NCBI RefSeq assembly: GCF_030272615.1
Contig: NC_081406.1
Span: 461,432,072 to 461,496,071, forward strand
Source of the DNA: Cryptomeria japonica
Taxonomy: Eukaryota > Streptophyta > Pinopsida > Cupressales > Cupressaceae
Direction of reading: 5' to 3'
DNA: 64,000 bases
Shown in pieces: positions 9,841-19,759 of the stretch. Both the position numbers and the translations under genes were made by a program. Each line of letters starts with the position of its first letter. The first letter of the stretch is position 1. The notes beneath the pieces are model-generated. The model ran no database searches, was not told the origin of the DNA, and saw only the letters and a program-made list of their open reading frames with translations.

Positions 9841-11183
9841 TTCTTGTATTCCTGCAATAACCTCGACCGTAATCTTCTCCGAACTTCAAATTCATTACAA
9901 CAATCCTCCCAATAATTTTCTAATTGGGGTATATGTGAGAAGTTCACATCAACATTCAGTTGCTTCATTGCATATTCTTTTCTATCGAACCCCTGCCGAG
10001 CAACATATGGCGGAAAAATCATCTTCTTGAGCTCCAATTCTAAGTTCAATGCATCAGAAATAGTTTGGCAACTATAATCTATGAGTTCAACTAGGACAAT
10101 TGCTTCAGATTCACTTTTCATCCCAAATCTCTTATCCACATGAGCTAGCTGTCTGCTAACTTCTAAAAGTACATAGTTGTCAAGAGCATATCTGGGTAAT
10201 CTGAAAGGTTCATCTTCAAAGCCTCCAATTCTGATATAAGTGAATCTAGGAAATTGAATGAAACAACTCCCATATGTGGTGACCAACTTTAATGCCTCAG
10301 GTGACATCCTATTATTCAAATTTCCCTGCAGTTCAAAAGTTAATCTTCCCGCAAAGACATCATTCCATCTCAAAAAAAATTTTGTGTATCTCTGTATTTG
10401 CAAATGTGGATAGCACTCATAGACCTTCATTCCATTAACCCAGGGTTCCTGATATAATCCCAACCATTCTCTGATACATGCTAAAATATAGAACAAGTAT
10501 GAAGTCATGTGAAAATTAGTTGTTCCAACAAAGTTACTCAACCCTTCATGCAATCTCTCAGCAATTACTTGCGCCCAGGCCAGGTATTTCACACCAGCTA
10601 ATAACACCTGAATGTAAAAATACATCCAGTCCTCCCAATAAAAGGCATGTAAATTCCCCTTAAGCCTATTCAAAAGGACCACAATATCCCTAACTTCTGT
10701 GATGAAATGCTCTCTTGTTAAGGGTTTGGGCAATCTAGAACCTCCCTTTTGTATTTTAAGGAGCCAGTTCCTAGCTATGACGCTCTGATAAACACTTCTC
10801 TTCTCAGAGAAAAATGCGTATGAGGTTCCTATGGACCAATCTTCATACGACTCTTTGTGAGGAATTCCAATTGCAGCCATTACAGTTTCTCTATCAATCC
10901 GCACTAGCATGTCTCCATTATTGGCTCTCATACACCTATTACCAGCATCAGATCGGTTCATATATGCATATACTAATTCTGGGCAAGGAGTAGCAATTGG
11001 GAATGCAGCGGCCACAAGAAGACCACTATGAACTATCTTTTCCATCATGGAATTAGCTGTCAGGTTCTTGGCCCTATTTAAAAAGTTACCTAACTCATCC
11101 TGCATGAAGGTTGTATCATCTAACTCTGGAAGGGTACTAACCAGGCATGATGTTCGACCCAATTTGGGCAAAATCGGTCTCAT
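9720..11183 (-). CDS. LTR-encoded protein of unknown function (N-terminal half)
   Basis: This is a 487-codon ORF inside the 5' LTR, in the same direction as gag-pol. It starts at ATG 11183, and the equivalent ATG is kept in the 3' LTR copy. The first 160 residues contain a GDMLVRIDRE...AAIGIPHKES stretch and a W-x2-G pattern. Residues about 180-260 are aromatic-rich and helical (FYWEDWMYFYIQVLLAG, MTSYLFYILACIREWLGL). The layout recalls plant mobile-domain or plant-transposon-protein domains, but this is a weak resemblance. It has no RT, integrase or nuclease motif. The last 30 or so codons (after about 9845) are probably out of frame with the ancestral protein, which continues in another frame to 8231. 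Confidence 0.6.
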   Translation of the reverse strand: MRPILPKLGRTSCLVSTLPELDDTTFMQDELGNFLNRAKNLTANSMMEKIVHSGLLVAAAFPIATPCPELVYAYMNRSDAGNRCMRANNGDMLVRIDRETVMAAIGIPHKESYEDWSIGTSYAFFSEKRSVYQSVIARNWLLKIQKGGSRLPKPLTREHFITEVRDIVVLLNRLKGNLHAFYWEDWMYFYIQVLLAGVKYLAWAQVIAERLHEGLSNFVGTTNFHMTSYLFYILACIREWLGLYQEPWVNGMKVYECYPHLQIQRYTKFFLRWNDVFAGRLTFELQGNLNNRMSPEALKLVTTYGSCFIQFPRFTYIRIGGFEDEPFRLPRYALDNYVLLEVSRQLAHVDKRFGMKSESEAIVLVELIDYSCQTISDALNLELELKKMIFPPYVARQGFDRKEYAMKQLNVDVNFSHIPQLENYWEDCCNEFEVRRRLRSRLLQEYKKWKMKMYWTQSSIKEVMSNLFLKLIGIGKKKKIFSQEHLM

Positions 11184-12105
11184 TTTTGCTTTAAATTACG
11201 TCAATCAGACAACATTCAATTCCGAAGCAAAGAATTACACTTTCCAATTTTTAGAACTAAACGGAGCAGGGGAAAATAAGCAATTGAACTCACCTGTCTT
11301 CAACATAAAACTGTGAAACCCTCGGAAGAACTAAGCTAAATTACCTTCTGCGTCTCCACTCTTTGCCAAAGGCAACAATAATTACCTTACCTGAGACGCC
11401 CCATATTTAAAGACGGAAAAGACTGAAATGAACCAACACATGCTTCGACCCAGCTTTTTCTCCGTGTGAAACCACTTGTGATTTGATATAATTCTGACAT
11501 GCTTATTAATTTGAAATCAACTCCACACAGTTGACATGCCCTCTCATGATTGTTTCCATAATTACAATTTGAAAACATGAAAACCAAGGAAAATTCTGTT
11601 TTGATTGCGCTGCCTTTTTTTTCATGACACCATCGGGCTAAGTTGAAAAACACCGCTTTGAACCTTGAACTCATTTTTAAAGAAGTTCATTGGTTCAAAG
11701 TTCAATGACAACAAGTCACATTTACGAACAAGTAGAAAGAGACAAAAGGAATGTTCAAAAGCATGAGAATGAACCTTAACCTTGAACCGTTTCAAAACAA
11801 AAGTTCAATGGTTCAAGTTCAAAGCGAACACAAGACAAGCACTAAAAAGACAGCCACAAAACACAAGACAAAAGACCGATTGAACCTTCAACCTTGAACC
11901 TTAAAGGTTCAAAGTTCAAGTTCAATGACTATGCTAATGGCAACTTGGAATTTTATGGAATGCATTTCTCTTGAACTCAAATTGTGAACTTTATTAAAGG
12001 TTCGACGAATGAGTACGAAGTTCGTTTAATGAAGACTTAAGTCCTAGAAAATAATTACCCTCTTTTTTTGATAGGCTATAAACGAAAAATAAAAAGGGGG
12101 AAACA
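11184..12105 (-). promoter_or_regulatory. U3-like region of 5' LTR with GTTCAA cluster
   Basis: Non-coding LTR sequence upstream of the LTR ORF. Between 11640 and 11940 there are about 14 GTTCAA or TTGAAC hexamers, several as palindromic pairs (such as GAACCTTAAAGGTTC). The cluster is shared by the 3' LTR copy at 890-1180. It may bind a host factor or form hairpins. Promoter role is inferred from position only. Confidence 0.45.
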
Positions 12106-12853
12106 ATATCATTTAATTCTTTTACATACAAAGCTTTCCAATCTTGCTTGTCGGTTGATGATGTAGATGCATGAAAAGAAGGTTTAGACTTCATAGCTCC
12201 AGAAGTTCCAAATTCTTCAAGCTCAAAAGTAGATAATTTCCCAACCAAAGTATCTCTATTCATAGATGTATTAGCCATTGTCCTCAACTCATTAATTGTA
12301 GTAGCCTTCATCTTGTAAGTCGGTGGTAGGGCTCTCAGAACTTTAGAAACAATTTCATCTTCACTCAGAGTTCCACCACAACATTGAATTCCCATAACAA
12401 TCTCATTTACTCTTTCCTTGAAAGGAGTAATCCTTTCATCTTCTTCCATCTTTAGGTTCTCATATCTCACCAAGTAACCATCAAGTTTTACAATTTTAAC
12501 ATAAGAGTCTCCAACTTATCCCATAGAGCCCTTCCATATGATTTGTCAGTTAATCCCATTATTTGTTGATCAAAAAGTGCACACAAGAGGGATTTTATTG
12601 CTCTAGAATCATTCTCAAGCTCCTTATCCAAGTTTTCTGGAGGAGGATTTCCAGATGCCAGATAATGAGGTGTAACACCATTTGGCATGATCTCCCAAAT
12701 CTCCTTAGCAAGACATCTCAGATGAGTCTCCATCTGAATCTTCCATACTGTGTAATTATTTCCATCAAGCCTAGGAATATCTCTCTTAAAGATAGCTCCA
12801 GATGAACTAGATGAACTTGAACTGTTAGCCACCATAGGATCTTCCTCAAGCAC
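12106..12853 (-). pseudogene. CopB GAG (Ty1/Copia), cut by the Gypsy insertion
   Basis: This is the N-terminal and central GAG of a second Copia element, similar in layout to CopA GAG (LDGNNYTVWKIQMETHL, YENLKMEEDER, CCGGTLSEDEIVSKVLRALP). It starts at ATG 12853 just inside the CopB primer site. A frameshift near 12488 splits it into two frames. At 12105 the frame runs directly into the Gypsy LTR after KELND, so the Gypsy element landed in this gene. The rest of CopB must lie beyond the left edge of the window. A five-base duplication of ATATC (12106-12110) is expected at the far end of the Gypsy element. Confidence 0.85.
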
Positions 12854-12877
12854 TTAAGCTTTCTATAGAGAGGAGAA

Positions 12878-12893
12878 AAGCTCTGATAGGAAT
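12878..12893 (-). other. CopB primer-binding site (decayed)
   Basis: On the minus strand this reads TCCTATCAGAGC, the initiator-Met tRNA primer site (TGGTATCAGAGC) with two changes. It is directly next to the CopB 5' LTR. Confidence 0.7.
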
Positions 12894-14102
12894 TGTTAGA
12901 TAGCTCAAATAACTGGAAAACAACCTAGAGGGGGGGTGAATCAGTTGTCATAAATTACCAAAACATTTAGCAATTAAATCTTTAATACCGAAACCCAAAA
13001 CATTAATACCAAAATGCTTAGGGAAAATACCAAAATATCAGTTAAACCAATTAAGCATAAACAGTAATAAGAGAATAGATACCATCCACATGAAACCAAG
13101 ATTTATATGTGGAAAACCCGATAAAGGCAAAAACCATGTTGGGAATCCTACCCACAGTCAGATAATACTTCTACAATAAGTATGTGAATTACAATTGAGG
13201 GGCTTGCACTTGCAGGAAGACCAACAACCTAGAGTGCACTACTCATCACAAAAGGAGTCTCACTGACTACATAGAAATCCAAACTACAATCCAAAATAAT
13301 GAATGAACTGCAATGATATCATCTCCTATGCCTGAGTATAGTTTCGGTTAAGCTCAATACTAGAGGACTAAATCCTCTTACATAAACCCAACTTGATCTC
13401 CAATAATCAACCAAATCCTTTGCTTGAATGATGTTACATTATTCACATAGATAATCCCCTAATCCCATTCCCATATGTGATCTAAAAGGAGATCTTACAT
13501 CATATATATACAAACCCTTGACTATAAACAATTAGGTCGGCCACTAGACAATAAACCAATTACATAATTACAACACATGTCGGCCTTAGACCAAACAAAT
13601 AATATCCAACACATAAGACATCTCGAAAACACATCGAGAGGTCCAATCCACGCGTTACATTAAGTCAGTCCATAACCTAGATCAACTGGGACCCAATATA
13701 GGTCCACATGCTAAAGAAATGATCTCCATCCACCAAGTCTCAAACATGATCACCATCAACATCCTTAATCCATACCAAAGGCTGCACCAACACCACTTAT
13801 GCATACCATCAAAGATCTTCATTAAAAGATTTGTTGGTGAAACCCTCGCTGGAACAACAAATCAAAATTTTGGGCAAATAGGATAGCATCTGATCACCAG
13901 CTAAACTAACTGACTGAATATGAAAATGAATATCACGATTAAGCCAATTCAATAACCAAACCATACCAGATCCAAACCAACCAGAAACTACTCAACCTAT
14001 CGGGACCAGAAGGGTGTCGATAAAGCATCCGAAACAACTAGTGTTGACATCAATGAGAAAATATCAATGCAAAACATAATCAATTTGTCTAAGTGGCCAA
14101 CA
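12894..14102 (-). repeat. CopB 5' LTR
   Basis: About 1.2 kb bounded by TG (12894) and CA (14102) on the plus strand. It is placed by the primer site on its left and by the return to LARD LTR sequence on its right. It contains no ORF. It has an AACAACCTAGAGGGGGGGTGAATC stretch near its left end that is also seen, diverged, in the CopA LTRs, so CopA and CopB are related families. Confidence 0.75.
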
Positions 14103-14176
14103 AATTCCTCAACCTAGGTTTGACTAAGGCAAACCCCTATCCACAACCCTTCTTCCCTTCTTTTCTATGTGCAAGT
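14103..14176 (+). repeat. Fragment of the left LTR of the LARD-like element
   Basis: These 74 bases match 27031-27103 of the right LTR. They lie between the CopB and CopA insertions. The LTR continues after CopA at 20835. Confidence 0.8.
14172..14176. repeat. CopA target-site duplication, left (CAAGT)
   Basis: CAAGT, identical to 20835-20839. Confidence 0.85.
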
Positions 14177-15250
14177 TGTTAGGTCCTAGAGGCTACTGAG
14201 AGCGGGGGGGTTGAATTGGTTGTCAAATAAATTCAAACCAAAATAACTTAACCAAACTTAATGCTTAATACCGATAAACCAAACTTAATGCCGGTAGACT
14301 TTTTATCAGTTAATTGCAGTACCGGTAAATATTAATGCATGAAATAGAAAGACAATATCATCCACAACATATAACACCAATATTTGTATGTGGAAAACCT
14401 GTAAGGGGAAAAACCATGGTGGGAAACATTACCCACAATCAGATGATACTACTGCAGATAGTATGTGTGTACAATAGGGTGTCTGCATATGCAGAAAGGC
14501 CAACCACCTAGAGCTCACTACTCAAACACAAATGGGAGTCACACTAACTACAATTGGATGGTTAAATCCAATTATGATGTATTGCTTAAAATAACATCTT
14601 CATATGCTGGATTCAGTATTGGTGTAGTTCTGATATGTTTTCACAAAAGCCTTCCTTCAACCTTCAAATGATGTTTGCGTGTATTTCTCTGCTTATTCTC
14701 GCATATACCTTAATACAAATACTTTTCCTAATTACATATCGATCTTACAAATAAGATCTTAAATATATACCACAACCTAGGACCAAAATGTATAGGTCAG
14801 CTTTACAAAAGATATTACAATAAAACAATTTACAATTAAATCAATAACCAATGCAATATCTGATTCAACATGTCAGCTTAGTTCATTTACAACAATAAAA
14901 AATAATCTCCATAGCATGCTATGCTGATCTGGAATAGATAGGCCTGCTGGTGTTTATCCTCGACCTATTTGCCGATAACAACAAATATGGAAACATGAAT
15001 ATACCAATGAACAAATCTCCAAGACAAACTCTCCAAAGGATGTCTTCGATATAACCAAGTGTTTTCCATATCATTTCAAGTGTCGGTGAACAATATATCC
15101 TACCGATGAATAAGATACTAGTGACTGTGCATAAAGTCACTTGCTTGCCGGTGAACATTGCCAAATCTCCAAGTGCTAGTAGGCTTGACCAAAGTTGATA
15201 AGTGTTGACATCAATGACAAAACCATACCAACATATCCAAAATACCAACA
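14177..15250 (-). repeat. CopA 3' LTR
   Basis: 1074 bases, TG...CA. It aligns along its whole length with 19760-20834. Next to it at 15251 is the polypurine tract. Confidence 0.93.
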
Positions 15251-15264
15251 ATCTCCCCCTTTGG
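15251..15264 (-). other. CopA polypurine tract
   Basis: On the minus strand this reads AAAGGGGGAGAT directly before the TGTTGG start of the 3' LTR. It is the expected second-strand primer. Confidence 0.85.
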
Positions 15265-15639
15265 CATTGATGGCAACATAGGATGGAAAAACCATCAAAG
15301 TGCCAAAACAGAAATGCCAAAAAAAACAACATAACCAGAGATCAAAATTCAGAGAGTAATCGATCTCTCCCAAAATAAAAATCTCTCCCCAAGAGATAAA
15401 GTCTCTCCCCCTAGGAGTGACATGTGATTTTCCATATCAATCTCTCCCCCTTTGACATCAAATTCCAAAGCAATACAAAAACTAGGTTCAAATACAAAAT
15501 ACCAACTTATTCAGTATACCAACTAATCTCCCTGAGAAGTAGCTCTCCTCATCAAAACCGGAGTACAAGATTTCTCTGTTAGTTCTGTCGGTTGATGACA
15601 AATATCAACTGTCTAAGTTTCTATCGGTGGGGGTATGAC
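15265..15639 (-). other. CopA 3' untranslated stretch
   Basis: Non-coding sequence between the end of pol and the polypurine tract. It has several pyrimidine-rich CTCTCCCC runs on the plus strand (15360-15450), that is, extra purine tracts on the element strand. No ORF. Confidence 0.6.
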
Positions 15640-16068
15640 CCCAAGCTGTTCTCTGAGATATTCAAAAGTCTCCTTAGGCAAAGACTTAGTGAAAATATCT
15701 GCAATCTACTCTTTAGTATTCACATAAACCAGTTTTACTTCTTTTGCTTCAACATTCTCTTTTAGAAAATTCAGTTTCATAGAGACATGTTTAGGTTTAG
15801 AATGTAGTACCAGATTCTTAGATATATCAATTGTTGTTGTATTATCACAATAGATAGTTATAGGTTCTTTGCATTTTACCTTTATGTCCTTCAACATTTG
15901 CTTAAGCCATAATACCTGTGTACAGTTAGTTGTTGCTGCAACATATTCTAATTTTGTTGTTGATAAAGATGTGCAACTTTGTTTCTTACTCAACCAAGAA
16001 ATTAATATGCTTTCAAGAAAAAATGCTCCGCTGGTGGTGCTTTTTCTGTCATCTACATCTCCTGCCAA
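15640..16068 (-). pseudogene. CopA RNase H
   Basis: Copia-type RNase H at the end of pol. It opens with AGDVDDRKSTTSG (first catalytic Asp), then SCTSLSTTKLEYVAATT (Glu), the IYCDNTT motif (Asp) and the KHVSMKLNFLKE helix. A TAG at 15706 interrupts it shortly before the end; recognisable residues (ADIFTKSLP) continue beyond it. It is separated from RT by a stop near 16053. Confidence 0.85.
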
Positions 16069-17222
16069 ATTTGCATCTGTGTATGCACATAAATCAAAGT
16101 TTCTCTAGGATACCATAGGCAAATATTTGTAGTGCCTAGTAAGTACCGGAAAATCCTTTTTACTACTGATTCATGATTTTCTTTGGGATTACTCTGAAAT
16201 CTTGAAACAATACATATTGCATTCATAATATCAGGTCTTGTTTGTGTCAAATACAATAGACCTCCTATCATAGATTTGTACCTAGTCATATTAATAGGTG
16301 TAGATTCATCCCTTAGTGATAATTTATTAGTTGTAGTCATAGGTGTGCTTACCGGTTTAGAGTTTTCCATCCCAAATTTCTTTAGTAACTCTTTTAAGTA
16401 CTTCGATTGACTCAAGAATATACCTTTATCAGTCTGTGAAATATGTAATCCTAAAAAGAATTTTATCTCTCCAATCATAGACATTTCAAATTCTTGCTGC
16501 ATTTAAATAGAAAAGTCTTTACACAAACCATCTTCTCCTCCAAAGATTATATCATCAACAAAAACTTCTATAACCAAGATGTCATCATTAGTCACTTTAT
16601 AGTATAAGTTGCTATCAACATTGCCTTTAGAAAAACCAATCTTCAAAAGATATTTATCCAATCTAGCATACCAAGCTCTTGGAGCTTGCTTCAACCCATA
16701 CAAAGCTTTCCTTAATCTGCAAACCATATCTTTGTTATCTGTCAAATAAAATCCATCAAATTTCTCAATGTAAACTTCTTCTTCGAGATCTCCATTCAAA
16801 AATGCACATTTAATATTCATTTGATATACTTTGTATTTCTTGTGTGCTACAAAAGCCAAGAATAATCTAACTACCTCAATTTTGGCTATCGGTACAAAGC
16901 TTTCATTGTAATAAATTCCTTCTTTCTGTGAATATCCCTTACATACTAGTCTTTCCTTATTTTCGATTACCTTACCATATTCATTGAGTTTGTTTCTGAA
17001 TACCCATTTTGTTCCAATTACTTTTTTGTCTTTAGGTCAGGGAACTAATGTCCATGTGTTATTCTTCTCAATTTGTTTTAATTCTTCTTCCATAGCTTTA
17101 ATCCAGTGTTTATCTTCACATCCCTCATTAGTTGATGCTGGTTCAATTTGAGAAATAAGACATACCTCTTCATTTGCCAGTCTTCCTCTTGTCATAACTC
17201 CTTGATATTTGTTCCCAATTAT
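16053..17222 (-). pseudogene. CopA reverse transcriptase (RVT_2)
   Basis: Copia RT from the WIKAMEEELKQIEKNNTW start (about 17110) through GTKWVFRNK, YGLKQAPRAWY, the FVDD active-site box and FLGLHISQ. The first catalytic Asp, in the motif usually QMDVKxAFLNG, is changed: it reads QMNIKCAFLNG. Stops include a TGA near 17036 (Arg position) and a TAA at 16503. The enzyme is dead by both routes. Confidence 0.9.
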
Positions 17223-18106
17223 CTAATCTTCAAAATGATTCAACCTTACATACCGGGGTGTCTTTGTTTGCTGTTGTTCTTCAGTTATAGTGGAATTTTC
17301 AGATGATACCGGTGTAACTGGATCTTCATTCTGTACTGGTGTGTGTTCATTTCTCAATATCCCTGTTGCCGGTTTAGAGTCTATATACCTTGAAGTTTCT
17401 CTAAATTGTTCATCAATTTTCACATTTGTACTCTCAACATTTTTCTGTAACCAAGAAATATTCCTTCATCACTTCTAGGATCAAATTTTCTAATATACTC
17501 ATCTCTTCTAATATAGCATTTAATTCCAAATATTCTGAAATATTTAAGAGTAGGAGTAATGCTAAACCATAGTTCATCAGGGGTCTTACCAGTTTCACCT
17601 TTGATGTGAACTTTGTTGAATGTGTAGACTGATGTGCTCACTGCCTCTCTCCAATATACATGTGGTAGATTTTATTCTGATAACATAGTTCTAGCTACAT
17701 CCAAGATAGTTCTATTTTTCCTTTCTACAACTCCATTCTGTTGGGGTGTCCGGGGTGTTGATAACTGTCTTCTGATATTTACTTCACAAAATGTATTAAA
17801 TTCCTTAGATGTAAATTCACCTCCTTGATCTGATCTCAGACATTTGATTTTCTTACCGGTTTCATTTTCTACCATCACCTTGAATAGTTTGAATTTCCCA
17901 AGTGCTTTTGATGTTTCTCTGAGAAAAGTAACCCAACACATTCTAGAGTAGTCATCAATGATTAGCATGAAATATCTATCACCTTGTAAGATTTTAGTTC
18001 TAGATGGACCACATAAGTCAATATGAATTAAGTCAAGAGCACTATTAGATTTTTCTGGAATACTTTTAAAAGATGCTCTAACTTGTTTTCCAATTTGAAA
18101 TTCCTT
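17223..18106 (-). pseudogene. CopA integrase
   Basis: Copia integrase core and C-terminal part. All three catalytic residues are visible: Asp in LIHIDLCGP, Asp in RSDQGGEF and Glu in QQNGVVERKNRT. After it come YGKTPDELW-like (GKTPDELWF) and KCYIRRDEY..KFDPRSDEGIFLGY, typical of the Copia integrase-RT linker. Stops or shifts at about 17672 and 17420 break the frame. Confidence 0.9.
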
Positions 18107-18640
18107 TCATACTGGATTCTGAGGCTTAGCAATTTTAGGTAAGTCTCTAACTGCTTTAGTTGTACTAATTTTCATAATGCAATCAAAATATACATGACAA
18201 AGTCTCTTATGCCATAGCCAACTTTCATCAATATGTGCAATTAAGCATGTTTTTTCATTATTATTCAAATGAAAGATATTACCTCTAGTTTGATTACCGA
18301 TTGCAATTTCCAAACTAGTTCTATTCACAATTTTGCATTTCCCATTCTTGAATTGTAACTGAAATCCTTTTTCAACTAATTGACCAACACTCAAAAGATT
18401 ATGCTTTAAACCTTCAACATAGTAAACATTGTCAGTATTATGCTTATCATCAAGAGATATAGTACCTTTACCTTTGATCAAAAAAGCTTTATCATCTCCA
18501 AATCTCACCAGACCTCCATTATATTCCTGAAAAGTCAAGAATTTACTTTTATCACTAGTCATATGATGTGAACATCTTGAATCAATGATCCATTCATCCT
18601 TAACCTCAACTTTAGCTGCCAGGGCCTGCTCTACCGATTG
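18107..18640 (-). pseudogene. CopA protease and pre-integrase region
   Basis: Aspartic protease of Copia type followed by the pre-integrase zinc region. The active site, normally DSG, reads DSR (IIDSRCSHHM) near 18570, so the catalytic motif has lost its glycine. Downstream are NVYYVEGLKHNLLSVGQL and the LWHKRLCHV motif of the GAG pre-integrase domain. The frame ends at a TGA at 18107. Confidence 0.85.
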
Positions 18641-18778
18641 AATAGTAGGTGTCGATTGATCTTCTATTATAGCAACAAAGACCCATCCATTGTCTATCAG
18701 ATCCTCATCAAAATCATGAGTGACTCCTTCATCAGCAAGATAACAAGACTTGTCTTTATTCTTCTAAAATCTGTATCT

Positions 18779-19702
18779 CTAATATTTAGGGTTAGGCTTG
18801 TATGTTCTTCTAGCTTCTTCTTTTAATCTTACATGTCTATCAGGGCATCTTGAAGCCATATGACCAATCTTATTATAGTTAAAACATTTAAAGGGTGCTT
18901 TACCTTCATACTTACTTCCAACTGGACCTTTAGGCATTTTCCTTGCAAATAGTGCTTGAAGTTCTTCATTTTCTCTCCTGCTTTCTTCAAGTCCTCTTGA
19001 ATAAAAAGCTTTCCAATCAGACTTGTCAAATGATGATAATGTAGATGAAGTTGATGCCTTAAAAGCTAAATCTTTCTTTATAGTAGCAACATGACCAAAT
19101 TCCTCAATTTCAAAAGCTAAAAGTTTTTCAATCAATGTATCTCTAGTTATTGATGTATTAGGCATTGTTCTTAACTCATTTATAGCAGTAACTTTCATTT
19201 TGTATGCCAGTGCCAATCCTCTTAAAACTTTTGAAACAATTTCATCTTCACTTAAGGTTCCTCCACAACATTTAATACCTAAAACAATTTCATTAACTCT
19301 TTCCATAAAAGTAGAAATTCTTTCATCTTCTTCCATTTTCAAATTTTCATACCTGACTTGGAAGCTCTCAAGTTTTGCAATTTTGACTATGTAATCTCCT
19401 TCATGCAATGTTTCCAAATGGTCCCAAATAGGTTTAGTAGTAGATCTATCTAATAATCCCATGATTTGCTGATCTGATAATGCGCTCAAAAGTGCTTCTC
19501 TTGCTTTGTAATCATTTTCCTCATCTTTAGCCAAGTTAGGTGGATTAGGTTGACCATGAGTAGGAGTAGTATAGCCATTCTTTGTAACTTCCCAGATGTC
19601 TTTTCCAATGCAATTTAGATGTGTCTCAATCCTAATCTTCCATTTGCCATAGTTAGTTCCATCAAGTTTAGGAGTGTCCTTCCTGAAATAGTTAGAAGAC
19701 AT
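18779..19702 (-). CDS. CopA GAG
   Basis: 307-codon open GAG starting at ATG 19702, 60 bases inside the primer site. UBN2/retrotransposon-gag core: LDGTNYGKWKIRIETHL, then ALSDQQIMGLL, YENLKMEEDERISTFMERVNEI and CCGGTLSEDEIVSKVLRGL. The zinc knuckle near residue 272 reads CFNYNKIGHMASRC: the second Cys of the CCHC motif is Tyr, so RNA binding would be damaged. The protein forms the particle that packages element RNA. Closest in the window to CopB GAG. Confidence 0.9.
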   Translation of the reverse strand: MSSNYFRKDTPKLDGTNYGKWKIRIETHLNCIGKDIWEVTKNGYTTPTHGQPNPPNLAKDEENDYKAREALLSALSDQQIMGLLDRSTTKPIWDHLETLHEGDYIVKIAKLESFQVRYENLKMEEDERISTFMERVNEIVLGIKCCGGTLSEDEIVSKVLRGLALAYKMKVTAINELRTMPNTSITRDTLIEKLLAFEIEEFGHVATIKKDLAFKASTSSTLSSFDKSDWKAFYSRGLEESRRENEELQALFARKMPKGPVGSKYEGKAPFKCFNYNKIGHMASRCPDRHVRLKEEARRTYKPNPKY

Positions 19703-19744
19703 TGGATTTCCTCAAGCTGTTAAACTTCCACAAAAAGAGGACTA

Positions 19745-19759
19745 AGCTCTGATACCAAT
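19745..19759 (-). other. CopA primer-binding site
   Basis: On the minus strand this reads TTGGTATCAGAGCTTAG, an exact initiator-Met tRNA primer site (TGGTATCAGAGC), directly after the 5' LTR. Confidence 0.9.

Larger units (their letters stand above)
1..12105 (-). mobile_element. Ty3/Gypsy element with giant ORF-bearing LTRs (3' LTR cut by window edge)
   Basis: The element reads right to left. Bases 1-1355 and 10749-12105 are direct copies (7 mismatches in the first 120 bases), and the match runs to the window edge. A primer-binding site lies at 7353-7370, directly after the inferred 5' LTR, followed by GAG, protease, an extra RNase H, RT, RNase H and integrase down to 1538. This gives a 5' LTR of about 4.7 kb, an internal region of about 6 kb and a 3' LTR starting near 1355. 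The integrase tail has a GPF module and no chromodomain, which points to the non-chromovirus (Athila/Tat-like) side of Gypsy. It is inserted in the GAG gene of CopB. Its far end and target duplication are outside the window. Confidence 0.85.
7371..12105 (-). repeat. 5' LTR of the Gypsy element, about 4.7 kb, carrying an ORF
   Basis: The right edge (12105) is where both the similarity to 1-1355 and the interruption of the CopB GAG frame occur. The left edge is set by the primer site at 7353-7370. From the start of the LTR (minus strand) it holds about 920 bases of non-coding sequence, the ORF at 11183-8231, and about 850 bases of AT-rich sequence. Only the first 1.36 kb can be compared with the other LTR inside this window, so the full length is inferred. 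Confidence 0.7.
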
